Below are positions 18,138 through 26,986 of a DNA stretch of 41,721 bases, piece by piece (position 1 is the stretch's first letter; each line of letters opens with the position of its first letter). The translations under genes and the position numbers were made by a program. Source of the stretch: Candidatus Bathyarchaeota archaeon (GTDB taxonomy: Archaea > Thermoproteota > Bathyarchaeia > Bathyarchaeales > DTEX01); contig JAGTQL010000003.1 of the NCBI GenBank assembly GCA_018396555.1, positions 1 to 41,721 on the forward strand, in the 5' to 3' direction. The notes beneath the pieces are model-generated. The model did not search any database, had not been told where the DNA came from, and saw only the letters and a program-made list of their open reading frames with translations.

Positions 18138-18857
18138 TTAAAGGGCAGCTTTTAAAGCTTCTTTAAGGCTAAATAAGCCTTCATAAAGCGCTCTGCCTAC
18201 GATGATGCCGTAGACGCCGAGCCTCTTTAAGGTTACTATATCGTTGAGGGTTCTTATTCCGCCTGAAGCTATAACGTTAACGCCTAAATTCAAAACTCTA
18301 AGCAGGTTCCTTACATCCGTTCCGTCCATCATTCCATCATGCTCAATTGATGTCACCAGGAAGAGTTTAATTCCAATGGATGAGAATTTTCGGGCGGCTT
18401 CTTCAAGCATTATGCCCGTTCGAGTTTTCCAACCGTCGACAACCACTTCGCCATTTAAATGATCCAGAGCAATGATAATTCTACCAAATCCAAACTTCCT
18501 TAAAAGAGATTTAATGGCTTCTATATTTCTGAACGCGAGCGAACCTAGGATTACTCTTTCGGCGCCAACCTCAATTACTCGACAAGCGCGCTCCGCATTT
18601 TTGATTCCTCCCCCAACCTGAACTGGGATATCAACATACTGAATTATCCTACTTATCAATTCTGTGTTTTCACCCACTCCAAGCGCTGCATCTAAATCTA
18701 CAATATGTATTGCCGGCGCGCCTTCGGATTCCCACCTCTTAGCGATTAATAACGGATCGCCTAAAAACTCGTAGGATTTCACTAAATTGGGGCTACCCTT
18801 CAATAATCTAACAACCTTACCGCCCATTATGTCAATTGCGGGAATCACGTACAACAA
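18138..18857 (-). CDS. hisA: phosphoribosylformimino-AICAR-phosphate isomerase
   Basis: Fourth step of the pathway; an Amadori isomerase with the same half-barrel repeat as HisF. Active-site aspartates appear in IPAIDIMGGKVVRL and in VTSIEHDGMMDGTD. Phosphate loops are VQVGGGIKNAER and VIASGGIRTLND. 239 residues, normal. The gap to hisH is 9 nt. It lacks the features of the bifunctional PriA of actinobacteria, so a HisA-only role is expected. Confidence 0.96.
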   Translation of the reverse strand: MLYVIPAIDIMGGKVVRLLKGSPNLVKSYEFLGDPLLIAKRWESEGAPAIHIVDLDAALGVGENTELISRIIQYVDIPVQVGGGIKNAERACRVIEVGAERVILGSLAFRNIEAIKSLLRKFGFGRIIIALDHLNGEVVVDGWKTRTGIMLEEAARKFSSIGIKLFLVTSIEHDGMMDGTDVRNLLRVLNLGVNVIASGGIRTLNDIVTLKRLGVYGIIVGRALYEGLFSLKEALKAAL

Positions 18858-18866
18858 TATTCACCC

Positions 18867-19478
18867 TCAACACTTAACTATCCTAACAAAATTTTTAATT
18901 ATCCGCTCGCCGGCTTTACCTGATTTCTCAGGATGAAATTGAACCCCAAAAACATTGCCCCTAATCACTATAGAAGGAAATTTTACACTATACTCAGTTT
19001 CAGCGGCAACCATGGGCGTATCCTCCGGAAGCACGTAGTAGCTGTGAGCAAAATAAAAATGATCTTTTTCGCCTATTCCATCTAGGAAATCTGAAGGCTT
19101 AATTATTTTAAGGGTGTTCCAGCCCATATGGGGAGCCTTAACGCTTCCAGGTAATTTAACAACCTTACCGCTTAATAACCCTAACCCGAAAAGCCCCGGG
19201 CTTTCCTCGCTTTCTCGAAATAACAGTTGCATACCTAGGCATATGCCGAAGGTTACAACGCCGCTTTTAACAAAATCCGCCAACTCGCCCTTAATCTTCA
19301 GTAAACTTTCAGCCCCAGCCTTAAAGCTACCGACTCCTGGAAGGATAAGTGCATCAAAATTTGTAGAGTTTCGAGTTTCTGAACTTATCTCGGCGTTTAA
19401 GCCAGCCTTTTCTAAGGTATGCCTTATGCTGAAAAGGTTTCCAACCCCATAATCTAGTATTACAGCTTTTAAGGTCAC
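18867..19478 (-). CDS. hisH: imidazole glycerol phosphate synthase, glutaminase subunit
   Basis: Class I glutamine amidotransferase that feeds ammonia to HisF. The nucleophile elbow is FGICLGMQLLF, with the catalytic cysteine. The catalytic His-Glu pair is in GVQFHPEKSG near the C-terminus, and the N-terminus VILDYGVGNLFS is diagnostic. 203 residues. The start is GTG at 19478, four nt after the hisB stop. Confidence 0.97.
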   Translation of the reverse strand: MTLKAVILDYGVGNLFSIRHTLEKAGLNAEISSETRNSTNFDALILPGVGSFKAGAESLLKIKGELADFVKSGVVTFGICLGMQLLFRESEESPGLFGLGLLSGKVVKLPGSVKAPHMGWNTLKIIKPSDFLDGIGEKDHFYFAHSYYVLPEDTPMVAAETEYSVKFPSIVIRGNVFGVQFHPEKSGKAGERIIKNFVRIVKC

Positions 19479-19481
19479 CTT

Positions 19482-20057
19482 CTATAGTGCCCCCTTAGAG
19501 CTGGGTACGTTCATCCTCTCCGGATCCGTTGAGATAGCTTGTCTTAGAGATAGAGCTAGGGCTTTAAAGGCTGCTTCAACTTTGTGGTGATCATTTAGTC
19601 CATATTGAACCCATATATGTACGTTTGCACGTAAAGAGGCAGCTAAGGTCTCGAAGAAATGATATATGTCCTCACAGGGCATGTCTTCAATACGCTTACC
19701 TTCAAGCTTCAAGTCGATCTTTGGATACGGCCTGTTTGAGAGATCCACCGCTGCAAATGCCAGTGAGCAGTCCATCGGGACGATTGCGTATCCAAACCTT
19801 CTTATACCCGTTGAGTCCCCAAGAGCCTTCCTTATGGCTTCACCTAGACATATAGCTACGTCCTCAACAACATGGTGGCTTAAGTCGCCAGATGCCCTAG
19901 CAAATATGTCGATCAGGCTGTGGGTGGCGAGAGAGCTGAGCATATGATCTAGGAATAATACCCCTGTGTGGACATCTGCTGAGCCAGTCGCATAGAGGTT
20001 CACTTTTACATTGATATTGGTTTCAAACGTTTTTCTTGATATTTCAGCTTCCTTCAA
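19482..20057 (-). CDS. hisB: imidazoleglycerol-phosphate dehydratase
   Basis: Sixth step: dehydrates imidazole-glycerol phosphate to imidazole-acetol phosphate using two Mn ions. Metal-binding motifs LDHMLSSLATHS, LSHHVVEDVAICLGEA and NDHHKVEAAFKALA are all present. At 191 residues it is the monofunctional form, without the N-terminal phosphatase found in enterobacterial HisB. That makes the separate HAD gene upstream relevant, since the two overlap by 14 nt. TTG start, with GGGGAGAAGAG upstream. Confidence 0.96.
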   Translation of the reverse strand: MKEAEISRKTFETNINVKVNLYATGSADVHTGVLFLDHMLSSLATHSLIDIFARASGDLSHHVVEDVAICLGEAIRKALGDSTGIRRFGYAIVPMDCSLAFAAVDLSNRPYPKIDLKLEGKRIEDMPCEDIYHFFETLAASLRANVHIWVQYGLNDHHKVEAAFKALALSLRQAISTDPERMNVPSSKGAL

Positions 20058-21249
20058 ACTCTTCTCCCCTAATAAATTCTATCACATCTGATATATCATT
20101 AACTGAGGGCAAAATAAGATCGCACCCATAATTGATGAATTCTCTCACCAAGTCTTCCTTCACGCTTGAATACTCATAAACCCCGGCGGATAAAAACCTT
20201 GGGTCAGTCCTTGCAGCCTCATTAACCATCATTGCATCTTCCATTGAGTCACCAACATAGAGTGCGAGGTTGAAGGGCTCTAAGCCACTGGCGGATTTAA
20301 GTAGTGAAAATGGGCTTGGCTTCTTAAGGTTGACTTTTATTTTTCTCTCAAGATATTCGCCTTCAGCCTTCTCTACGTCATCAAGGAAAATCATAGCTTT
20401 TGGATTAAACCATTCTAATAGATCGCATAGGATGCGGCGAGCCGGTTTAAATCTACCTCCTGAGGCTATTCCAAATCTGGTTCCGCCCAAAATTGAGGAG
20501 AGACGTCTTAAAGAATCATGATTAACAATAGGCTTCCCATTCTCGACCATTCCTCTGCCGCTGTAAAATATTGGTTCAGCGCCATAGGTTTCCTTAAAAA
20601 GCGTAGGTCCGCAGAATATTTCCTCAAAAACCGTTGCGAGGATGCTTTCACCAACTTTTTCATATCCGTGAAGAAAAGCCTTTAGCAGACTATAGAATTC
20701 TTTCGAGATTTTCCCTGAACTTAATATGGCTTTATCAACAGAGGACGCGCCGTTTACATCTAAGAGATTTGTGAAATCCTCAAGTTTAACCGCTGTTTTC
20801 TTTAGAAAGCTCCTTAAATCTAACCTATCTGCGCTGAGTCCCTCCTTGACCATTAGCAGGCGCCTAAATAAGTTTTTCTCGCAGATAGACAGCCTCATCA
20901 ATTTCTCAAGTTTCTCACGCGCTTCTTTAGGCATCTCACATAGCAAAAACATCGTTAAGCCGTACACTATATCCCAATCGTTATTGAAGCCGCCGCTTCT
21001 TCTAAAAAGAAAAATTGTTTTATCCGACACTAGATTCTTGGGCATAATGCAGCCTGTCATATTCTCAAATACGTATGATGTTGCTTTTGCAATAGCCCTA
21101 TCGTAAGATTCCCTTATGTCGATAAGTACCCCATCGCAATCAAATATGACTGCGTCAACCATTCCGAGATGTCTCGCTTTATCTTCTCTGATATACGCAG
21201 TTCCGGACTCCATATCAAACATGATGTATTTCTTAGGCGCCGAATTCAT
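20044..21249 (-). CDS. HAD-superfamily phosphatase, candidate histidinol-phosphate phosphatase
   Basis: A 401-residue HAD hydrolase embedded between hisC and hisB, overlapping both (17 and 14 nt). Motif I is VIFDCDGVLID (nucleophile D37, acid D39), motif II FGIASGG, and motif IV YVGDSMEDAMM, so it should be catalytically competent. A large helical cap of about 200 residues separates motifs I and II. The only dephosphorylation in histidine synthesis is histidinol-phosphate to histidinol, and no HisN or PHP-type HisK is in the operon, so this is the natural candidate. The assignment is from context. AGGGGCGG within the hisC end supports the ATG at 21249. The N-terminal 30 residues before the HAD fold are an odd extension; Met30 is an alternative start. 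Confidence 0.8.
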   Translation of the reverse strand: MNSAPKKYIMFDMESGTAYIREDKARHLGMVDAVIFDCDGVLIDIRESYDRAIAKATSYVFENMTGCIMPKNLVSDKTIFLFRRSGGFNNDWDIVYGLTMFLLCEMPKEAREKLEKLMRLSICEKNLFRRLLMVKEGLSADRLDLRSFLKKTAVKLEDFTNLLDVNGASSVDKAILSSGKISKEFYSLLKAFLHGYEKVGESILATVFEEIFCGPTLFKETYGAEPIFYSGRGMVENGKPIVNHDSLRRLSSILGGTRFGIASGGRFKPARRILCDLLEWFNPKAMIFLDDVEKAEGEYLERKIKVNLKKPSPFSLLKSASGLEPFNLALYVGDSMEDAMMVNEAARTDPRFLSAGVYEYSSVKEDLVREFINYGCDLILPSVNDISDVIEFIRGEEFEGS

Positions 21250-22366
21250 CTAGAACCGCCCCTAATTCTCTTATAAAGCGCTTCATCATTTGGGCTGGAG
21301 CAACAGTAACTCTTAGGCAATTCCTGAACTTTAAAACTTGCCCAATATCCTTAACTATAATTCCCCTTTCTAAAAGCGCCTTGTGAACTACTGATGAATC
21401 AACATTGCCAGTTCGGAATAGCACAAAATTTGTTTCAGATGGGAAAGCCGCAATTCTCCCCGTACTGTTGAGCGCATTAATGAGCCTGGATCTCTCAGTT
21501 CTAAGCTCAAATATCTTTCTTTCTATGAATTCAAAATTTTCCTCCAAGAGTTTTGTAGCAACCCTTAAGGCCATGAGGCAAACGGAGTATGGCATCTGAA
21601 ACTTTTCGTTTATTATCTCAGCTAGCTTTCGACTTGCAATAGCATATCCAACTCTTAACCCAGCTAAGCCGAAAACCTTTGAAAACGTTCTAAAAACTAT
21701 TAGGTTTTCAAGATCCCTAGCTAGGTCCAATATTGTTGCGCCAGCGAAGTCAGCGTATGCTTCATCAACGGCGACAATGCCGTCGAAGTTCTCGGCTATA
21801 CTCAATATGTCTTTATGGCTGAACCGGTTTGCAGTTGGATTGTTTGGAGAGCAAAGGAAGATGACCCTAGTATTCGGCGTTACTGAGGAGAGCAAGGCTT
21901 CTACATCAAGGGAAAAATCATCCTTTAATGGCACGCTCTTATATTCTGCGCCCTGTATCTTCACGCAGTGCTCATAAATTACAAATGTTGGAGCTATTGA
22001 TAGGGCTTCATCACCTCTTCTTAGAAACATTCTGGAAACCAGATCTATAATTTGATCGCTTCCGGTGCCTACGACTATTTCCTCAGGCGAAACGTTCAAA
22101 TGTTTACTTAAGGCATTCTTTAAATTATTAACTTCGTCCCGGGGATAGATTCTCGGGTCGATTTCATCGACAGCCCGCCTCAAAATGTTTCTTAGAAAAT
22201 CCAGCGGTATGAAAAGGTTTTCGTTGGAATTTAATTTTAGAATTTCAGAATCTTTCATGTTGATCCTTGAAGCCAAGCCTCTAACACTCTCGCCCAGATC
22301 GTATTTACTTAGATTTTCAGCATCCGCGATTACTTCTCTAATTATTCTCTTTCTTTCCAAATTCAA
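21233..22366 (-). CDS. hisC: histidinol-phosphate aminotransferase
   Basis: PLP-dependent fold-type I aminotransferase converting imidazole-acetol phosphate to histidinol phosphate. Visible: LNSNENLFIP near the N-terminus, FLCSPNNPTANRF, AVDEAYADFAG, and the PLP lysine in RTFSKVFGLAGLRVGYA. The C-terminal region has RNCLRVTVA. 377 residues, normal. It overlaps hisD by four nt and the HAD gene by 17 nt. Confidence 0.95.
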   Translation of the reverse strand: MNLERKRIIREVIADAENLSKYDLGESVRGLASRINMKDSEILKLNSNENLFIPLDFLRNILRRAVDEIDPRIYPRDEVNNLKNALSKHLNVSPEEIVVGTGSDQIIDLVSRMFLRRGDEALSIAPTFVIYEHCVKIQGAEYKSVPLKDDFSLDVEALLSSVTPNTRVIFLCSPNNPTANRFSHKDILSIAENFDGIVAVDEAYADFAGATILDLARDLENLIVFRTFSKVFGLAGLRVGYAIASRKLAEIINEKFQMPYSVCLMALRVATKLLEENFEFIERKIFELRTERSRLINALNSTGRIAAFPSETNFVLFRTGNVDSSVVHKALLERGIIVKDIGQVLKFRNCLRVTVAPAQMMKRFIRELGAVLDEFGA

Positions 22367-23658
22367 CCTTTAATCCTCTCCTCCACAGCTAATGCATGAT
22401 TAAGCAACCCTTCGCCCTTAGCCAGGACCTTAGCGGTAAGCGATAATTTTTCTAAGGCATCTCTTGAGCACTCGGCAATATTCATGAACCTGACGAAATT
22501 AAGGGCCGATAAGCCGGAGTAAACCTGCCCAAACCCATTTGTTGGGAGAACATGGTTTGTTCCTAGACAATAATCGCTTAGGGAGGTTGGTGTGTAATTA
22601 CCAATTAGCACAAGTCCAGCTGAATATATTCTTTCAGAGAGCTTATAGGCGTTTTCAGCCATTATCTCAAGGTGTTCAGGCGCAAATGCGTTTATTAACT
22701 CTACAGCCTCATCAATGCTTTCAGATACCACTATCAATCCTTTTCTTTCTAAAGACTGTGAAACTATCTCTCTGTTCGGCGCATCCTCAACTAAACGCTT
22801 AATCTCCTCAGCCACCATATTGGCAACATGCAAAGATGTTGTTACAAGCATTGAAATGCTATCAATACCATGCTCAGCCTGAGAGAGCATATCTCTTGAA
22901 ATTAAACGCGGATCAGATTTTTCATCAGCCAGAATTACTATCTCGCTTGGTCCAGCTGGGAAATCAATCGGTACGTCACGTGAAATTATGTTTTTAGCCG
23001 CTAAAACATACTGGTTGCCTGGACCAACAATTTTCACAACGGGCTTTATGGTTTCAGTTCCATATGCTAGGGCTGCCACGGCCTGTATGCCGCCGACCCT
23101 ATAAATCTCATCTGCGCCGCATATGTCCGCTGCCGCTAGGGTTAACGGATTAATTTCACCATCCCATCTAGGCGGAGAACAAATAACAACTCTGGGAACT
23201 CCCGCAACCTTCGCTGACACCACAGTCATGATGACGGTGCTTGGATAGGCAGCTCCGCCGCCAGGTATGTAGCATCCAGCGCTCGCAATTGGGCGGTAGA
23301 CTCTGCGGATTCTCACGCCGCCATCTTCATATTCAAATGAGGAATGCGCTAGAATCTGCTTTTCGAAACCCTCAACTCTAATCTTTGCGGCCTTAATGGC
23401 TGATATCTGTTCTTCGCTTACTTTTTCATAAGCATCCTTAATTTCTTCTCGACTAACTCTTAAGCGCTCAGCGGTCAACGTGACTCTGTCAAATTTTTCC
23501 GTCAGATCTACTAGGGCTAGATCTCCTCTCCTTTTAACATCCTCAATTATTGACTCAGCATATTTCAGTAGCCCTAAATCTAAGCTTCCCCCCATCGGCC
23601 ATCTGTCCTTCAGAATTGCCTCGCGTGCTTCATCAGATCTCACGATTTTTATTAGCAT
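22363..23658 (-). CDS. hisD: histidinol dehydrogenase
   Basis: Last two steps of the pathway: oxidises histidinol to histidine with two NAD+ and one zinc. Family blocks seen: [58 protein letters not shown] and FAPEHLEIM, including the QAEH and PEH motifs that hold zinc and catalytic histidines. 431 residues, standard. It overlaps hisG by seven nt at its start and hisC by four nt at its end. Confidence 0.97.
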   Translation of the reverse strand: MLIKIVRSDEAREAILKDRWPMGGSLDLGLLKYAESIIEDVKRRGDLALVDLTEKFDRVTLTAERLRVSREEIKDAYEKVSEEQISAIKAAKIRVEGFEKQILAHSSFEYEDGGVRIRRVYRPIASAGCYIPGGGAAYPSTVIMTVVSAKVAGVPRVVICSPPRWDGEINPLTLAAADICGADEIYRVGGIQAVAALAYGTETIKPVVKIVGPGNQYVLAAKNIISRDVPIDFPAGPSEIVILADEKSDPRLISRDMLSQAEHGIDSISMLVTTSLHVANMVAEEIKRLVEDAPNREIVSQSLERKGLIVVSESIDEAVELINAFAPEHLEIMAENAYKLSERIYSAGLVLIGNYTPTSLSDYCLGTNHVLPTNGFGQVYSGLSALNFVRFMNIAECSRDALEKLSLTAKVLAKGEGLLNHALAVEERIKG

Positions 23659-24650
23659 CTCTCTGAGCCACCGTCCTCCCCATTGGAAGTTATCTCTTCT
23701 AATGGCAGAACTTGCCTAGGCTCGTAGACAACTAATCCTTGAGCGAGCCTTCTTAGGGCTGGAAGGATCTCTAGGAACCGATCCTTGTCTATCACTGTGT
23801 TCACTGAATACCAATTTTCATCTGATAGAGGTGCAACAGTCGGCTTCTTAAGCGCTGGCAGCCTCTCCAATAGCTTCGGGAGATTTTCTCTGTGTACATT
23901 AACGAATATATGCAGCTTCTTTCTGCCGTCAACAACACCCCTAAGAAGGGTTAATACATCATATATCTTCTCACGCTTCATCGGATCCTTAAGGGAGTTT
24001 TTGTTGGCTATGAGCACCGCTGTTGACTTCATTATGACTTCAATCGGCTTCAGTTCATTTTGCTCTAAAGTCTCACCAGTTTCAGCAACATCAATTATGG
24101 CGTCAGCGTTCTCAGGGGGCTTAGCCTCGGTTGCGCCGAAGGATAGGTAGACTGTAACATGATTATTCACGCCTCTTCTCCACCATGGCGTGATCAGCAG
24201 GGGTTCTTTTTCGCCATAGAGCCGCCTATAGGTTTCGTTGCCCCTCAGGAATTCAGCTGAAATGTTAAGATACTCGGTGGATATTCTGAGAACTTTTCCC
24301 TCGCCGTGAAAAGCCTCTAAGAGGCTTGAGAGATTATTTATGTGCGTCCATGCTTTAGGCACTGCCAGAACAAGATTAACCTTAGCATACTCAAGGTCCA
24401 GCAGGATCTCAACATCAGCACAGGTTTCATGCAGCCAATCAAGCCCGGTTATGCCTAAATCATGAAGCCCCTCGCTAACGAATAATGGGATCTCCTGAGG
24501 TCTAAGAACCTTCAATTCTATTCTTGAATCATTTATCAATGGCCTATATGTGCGCTCCCCGCCGGAAATAACGTAGCCAGCCCGTTCCAATGCTTGAAAT
24601 GTTCCTTCAGCCAAATGCCCCTTCGGTATAACTAAACTAATCTTACTCAT
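23652..24650 (-). CDS. hisG: ATP phosphoribosyltransferase
   Basis: First and committed step: joins ATP and PRPP. N-terminal IPKGHLAEGTFQAL and HDLGITGLDWLHE belong to the catalytic domains. The PRPP-binding loop is DVAETGETLEQN. The protein is 332 residues, the long form, with a C-terminal segment from about residue 230 that would be the ACT-like histidine-sensing domain; no hisZ is needed. The first gene of the operon starts at ATG 24650 with GGTGAG about ten nt upstream. The upstream leader region is duplicated (see the repeat at 24663-24904). Confidence 0.94.
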   Translation of the reverse strand: MSKISLVIPKGHLAEGTFQALERAGYVISGGERTYRPLINDSRIELKVLRPQEIPLFVSEGLHDLGITGLDWLHETCADVEILLDLEYAKVNLVLAVPKAWTHINNLSSLLEAFHGEGKVLRISTEYLNISAEFLRGNETYRRLYGEKEPLLITPWWRRGVNNHVTVYLSFGATEAKPPENADAIIDVAETGETLEQNELKPIEVIMKSTAVLIANKNSLKDPMKREKIYDVLTLLRGVVDGRKKLHIFVNVHRENLPKLLERLPALKKPTVAPLSDENWYSVNTVIDKDRFLEILPALRRLAQGLVVYEPRQVLPLEEITSNGEDGGSERC

Positions 24651-24662
24651 ACATTCTCACCA

Positions 24663-24904
24663 TTCATTTAGTATTTCCAGGTTTGACCATGAGCGGAGAG
24701 GAGATCTAAAGGAGATTTGAAAATCGAAAAAATGAATAATCGCCTGAGAAAAGATAATAACTTAAGCATTATCATTTTACGTCAAACTCTTTCATTTAGT
24801 ATTTCCAGGTTTGACCATGAGCGGAGAGGAGATCTAAAGGAGATTTGAAAATCGAAAAAATGAATAATCGCCTGAGAAAAGATAATAACTTAAGCATTAT
24901 CATT
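24663..24904. repeat. 114-nt direct repeat, two copies upstream of hisG
   Basis: Copy 1 at 24663-24776 and copy 2 at 24791-24904 appear identical, with a 14-nt spacer and a period of 128 nt. Copy 1 begins 13 nt from the hisG start codon, so the unit spans the whole near-upstream region of the his operon. On the plus strand each unit carries AAAGGAGAT followed by a TTG that opens a small frame (24717 and 24845; the second runs to 25018, 57 codons). I do not recognise either product and regard them as doubtful. Confidence 0.93.
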
Positions 24905-25053
24905 AATGATGCCGAGAGGAGAAATAGGTTCTCATTGATGAACGCAACCGCCTCTTATGAACGCAATCCCCCAATTCCCATACACCACTCAAAAATAGGC
25001 TGCATAATGGAAATATAAATCTTTCTGCAATTAAGAGTTTGACGTAAAATGAT
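24771..25053. repeat. 283-nt segment bounded by 21-bp perfect inverted repeats
   Basis: The 21 nt at 24771-24791 are the exact reverse complement of 25033-25053 (core TTTGACGTAAAATGAT on the plus strand of the right arm). The left arm covers the spacer between the two 114-nt copies, so copy 2 lies inside. Nearby is a second inverted pair, TTCAGTTTCA at 25079-25088 and TGAAACTGAA at 25184-25193. A near-direct repeat of a GATATTTTTCC-TCAG-ATCC pattern occurs at about 25225 and 25341. The rest of 24651-25382 holds no supported gene. Confidence 0.75.
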
Positions 25054-25333
25054 AGTAAGGTTCATTTTGGTTGAAAGGTTCAGTTTCATATATAAAATGG
25101 AAGAAGAAACGTTTTAATTGGGCTTTAAAAAAGAGCGCAAAAAAGGCTTAATACCAACAATAACATTTGCTAATAAAAAGATTTGAAACTGAAATGATAG
25201 TTACGACCGAGATTGTTATGGCAAGATATTTTTCCATTCAGCATCCGTTTGTTTCTAAAAAACTAAAACACAAATTTTCCCTTTAATTATCTTACGCATA
25301 TTATAAAAGGTAAATCTAACGCTTATAAGACTG

Positions 25334-25341
25334 TATAAAAG
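25334..25341 (+). promoter_or_regulatory. TATA-like box for the shikimate operon
   Basis: TATAAAAG about 45 nt before the aroD GTG start would place a transcription start near 25365 and leave a leader of roughly 15-20 nt. A second candidate, TTATAAAAGG, lies near 25301-25310. No strong Shine-Dalgarno precedes aroD. Confidence 0.4.
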
Positions 25342-25382
25342 ATATTTTTCCGATCAGTATCCAAGTGTAGAGCGATGGGAAA

Positions 25383-26084
25383 GTGAAGGTTAGAATTTGC
25401 GTCCCCATACCGGCCAGCAGCGTTCCAGATGCGTTTACTATGCTAGGCAGAGCTGAGAATGCCGGAGCGGACTTAATTGAAATACGCCTAGACTATGCGG
25501 GCTTAGATGCTTCTGAGATAATAAAAATGTCTAGGCATATCGCTAAACAGTGTTCAACGCCCCTAATAGCGACTAATAGGCAGATTAGGCAAGGGGGCAG
25601 ATGCCGCTTATGCGAGGAAGAGCGAATAAAAACCCTCATTGAAGCCGCTAAGGCCGGCTTCACATATGTGGATCTTGATCTTACAACACGCAATTTAAGC
25701 GACGTTGTTAAGACTGTTAGGGATTTCGGTGCCAAGGTGATTATTTCATTTCACGACTTTAATTTTACACCACCAATCAGTGAGATGGAAAGAATAGCTG
25801 GGGTGCAGGTTGAGGCTGGAGCTGACATATGCAAGATTGTTACGATGGCAAATAGCATCTCGGACAGCATAAAATGCCTTTTCTTCACCCATGAAATGAG
25901 TGGAAGCATGAATATTGTTTGCTTCGCCATGGGTGAACATGGTTTACTCTCAAGAATCCTCTCACCGCTTTTCGGAGCCCCCTTCACATACGCATCCTTG
26001 GAAGGCGGCTTTGAAACTGCTCCGGGACAAATATCAATCGGGGATTTGAGGGAGATTTATAGGAGGCTTGGTGTTCAGTCATGA
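25383..26084 (+). CDS. aroD: 3-dehydroquinate dehydratase, type I
   Basis: Dehydrates 3-dehydroquinate to 3-dehydroshikimate through a Schiff base. A TIM-barrel of 233 residues with AGADLIEIRLDYAG, the catalytic histidine in VIISFHDFNFTPP, and the Schiff-base lysine in GADICKIVTMANS. GTG start; the nearby ATG at 25375 is out of frame. It is the first gene of a five-gene cluster whose members overlap or nearly touch. No gene for making 3-dehydroquinate is in the window. Confidence 0.95.
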   Translation: MKVRICVPIPASSVPDAFTMLGRAENAGADLIEIRLDYAGLDASEIIKMSRHIAKQCSTPLIATNRQIRQGGRCRLCEEERIKTLIEAAKAGFTYVDLDLTTRNLSDVVKTVRDFGAKVIISFHDFNFTPPISEMERIAGVQVEAGADICKIVTMANSISDSIKCLFFTHEMSGSMNIVCFAMGEHGLLSRILSPLFGAPFTYASLEGGFETAPGQISIGDLREIYRRLGVQS

Positions 26085-26986
26085 ATCTCTCTGGGAAAAC
26101 CAGGATCTGCGCTTTAATCGGGGATCCTGTTGAGCACTCGCTTAGCCCCGTGATCCAAAACGCTGCATTTAAACATTTAGGCTTAGATTATATTTATTTG
26201 GCATTCAATGTAAGGGCGGACCGCCTAAAAGATGCCGTTTCCGGGATTAGAGCGCTTAACATGCATGGACTTAATGTAACCATGCCTCATAAAATTGCCG
26301 TAATTAAATACCTAGATGGTTTAGATGAGACGGCAAGCAGGGTGGGATCCGTAAATACGATCCTGAATAGCGATGGAAGACTTATCGGCTACACAACAGA
26401 CGGCGTAGGCGCCCTTAATGCTCTAAAAAGCGCTGATGCCGACCCATCTGGTAAAAAGGTTGTAATTTTGGGGGCAGGCGGATCCTCTAGGGCAGTATCG
26501 TTCACGCTGGCTGAGATCGCATCGGAGCTTGTAATACTTAATAGAACTTTTGACAGGGCTAAGGATCTGAAAAACGTTTTACGCAGGGTTTTAGGCAACG
26601 AATTAAGGATTAAGGCAGCGCCGCTTACGGATGAGTATTTAAAGAAAGAGCTTGAAGATGCTGATATATTAATTAACGCTACATCCGTCGGTATGAAACC
26701 TAATAGTGATGACACGCCGGTTAAACGGGATTATCTTAGAAAAGACCTAGTAGTCTTTGATTTTGTTTATGAGCCGCTTGAGACAAGGCTTCTTAGGGAG
26801 GCAAGATTGGCGGGTGCTAAAGTAATTGATGGTTTATCAATGCTGATCCATCAAGGGGCAGCTTCATTCAGAATATGGACTGGGATGAAGGCTCCGGTGG
26901 AGATCATGATGGATGCGGCTTTGAAGAGGATAAAGCAATTGAAGAGTTCAGCGTCCAATAATGTAAAGGAGGATGCGGCCCTTTGA
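26081..26986 (+). CDS. aroE: shikimate dehydrogenase
   Basis: NADPH-dependent reduction of 3-dehydroshikimate. The substrate-binding domain shows ALIGDPVEHSLSPVIQNAAF and NVTMPHKIAVIKYLD (catalytic lysine). Substrate-binding TDGVGALNAL is followed by the Rossmann motif VVILGAGGSSRAV and the NRT motif ILNRTFDRAK that often signals NADP preference. The C-terminus has DGLSMLIHQGAASFRIWTG. 301 residues. It overlaps aroD by four nt and the kinase by four nt. Confidence 0.96.
   Translation: MNLSGKTRICALIGDPVEHSLSPVIQNAAFKHLGLDYIYLAFNVRADRLKDAVSGIRALNMHGLNVTMPHKIAVIKYLDGLDETASRVGSVNTILNSDGRLIGYTTDGVGALNALKSADADPSGKKVVILGAGGSSRAVSFTLAEIASELVILNRTFDRAKDLKNVLRRVLGNELRIKAAPLTDEYLKKELEDADILINATSVGMKPNSDDTPVKRDYLRKDLVVFDFVYEPLETRLLREARLAGAKVIDGLSMLIHQGAASFRIWTGMKAPVEIMMDAALKRIKQLKSSASNNVKEDAAL

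Noticed and set aside
24845-25018. 57-codon small protein gene in the his-aro spacer
   Set aside because: The Shine-Dalgarno-like sequence is only two nt from the TTG and too far from the next ATG, and the translation has no recognisable feature; kept only as a remark under the repeat.
24663-25053. CRISPR array
   Set aside because: Only two copies of a 114-nt unit with a 14-nt spacer, plus inverted arms; no short regular repeats and no cas genes.
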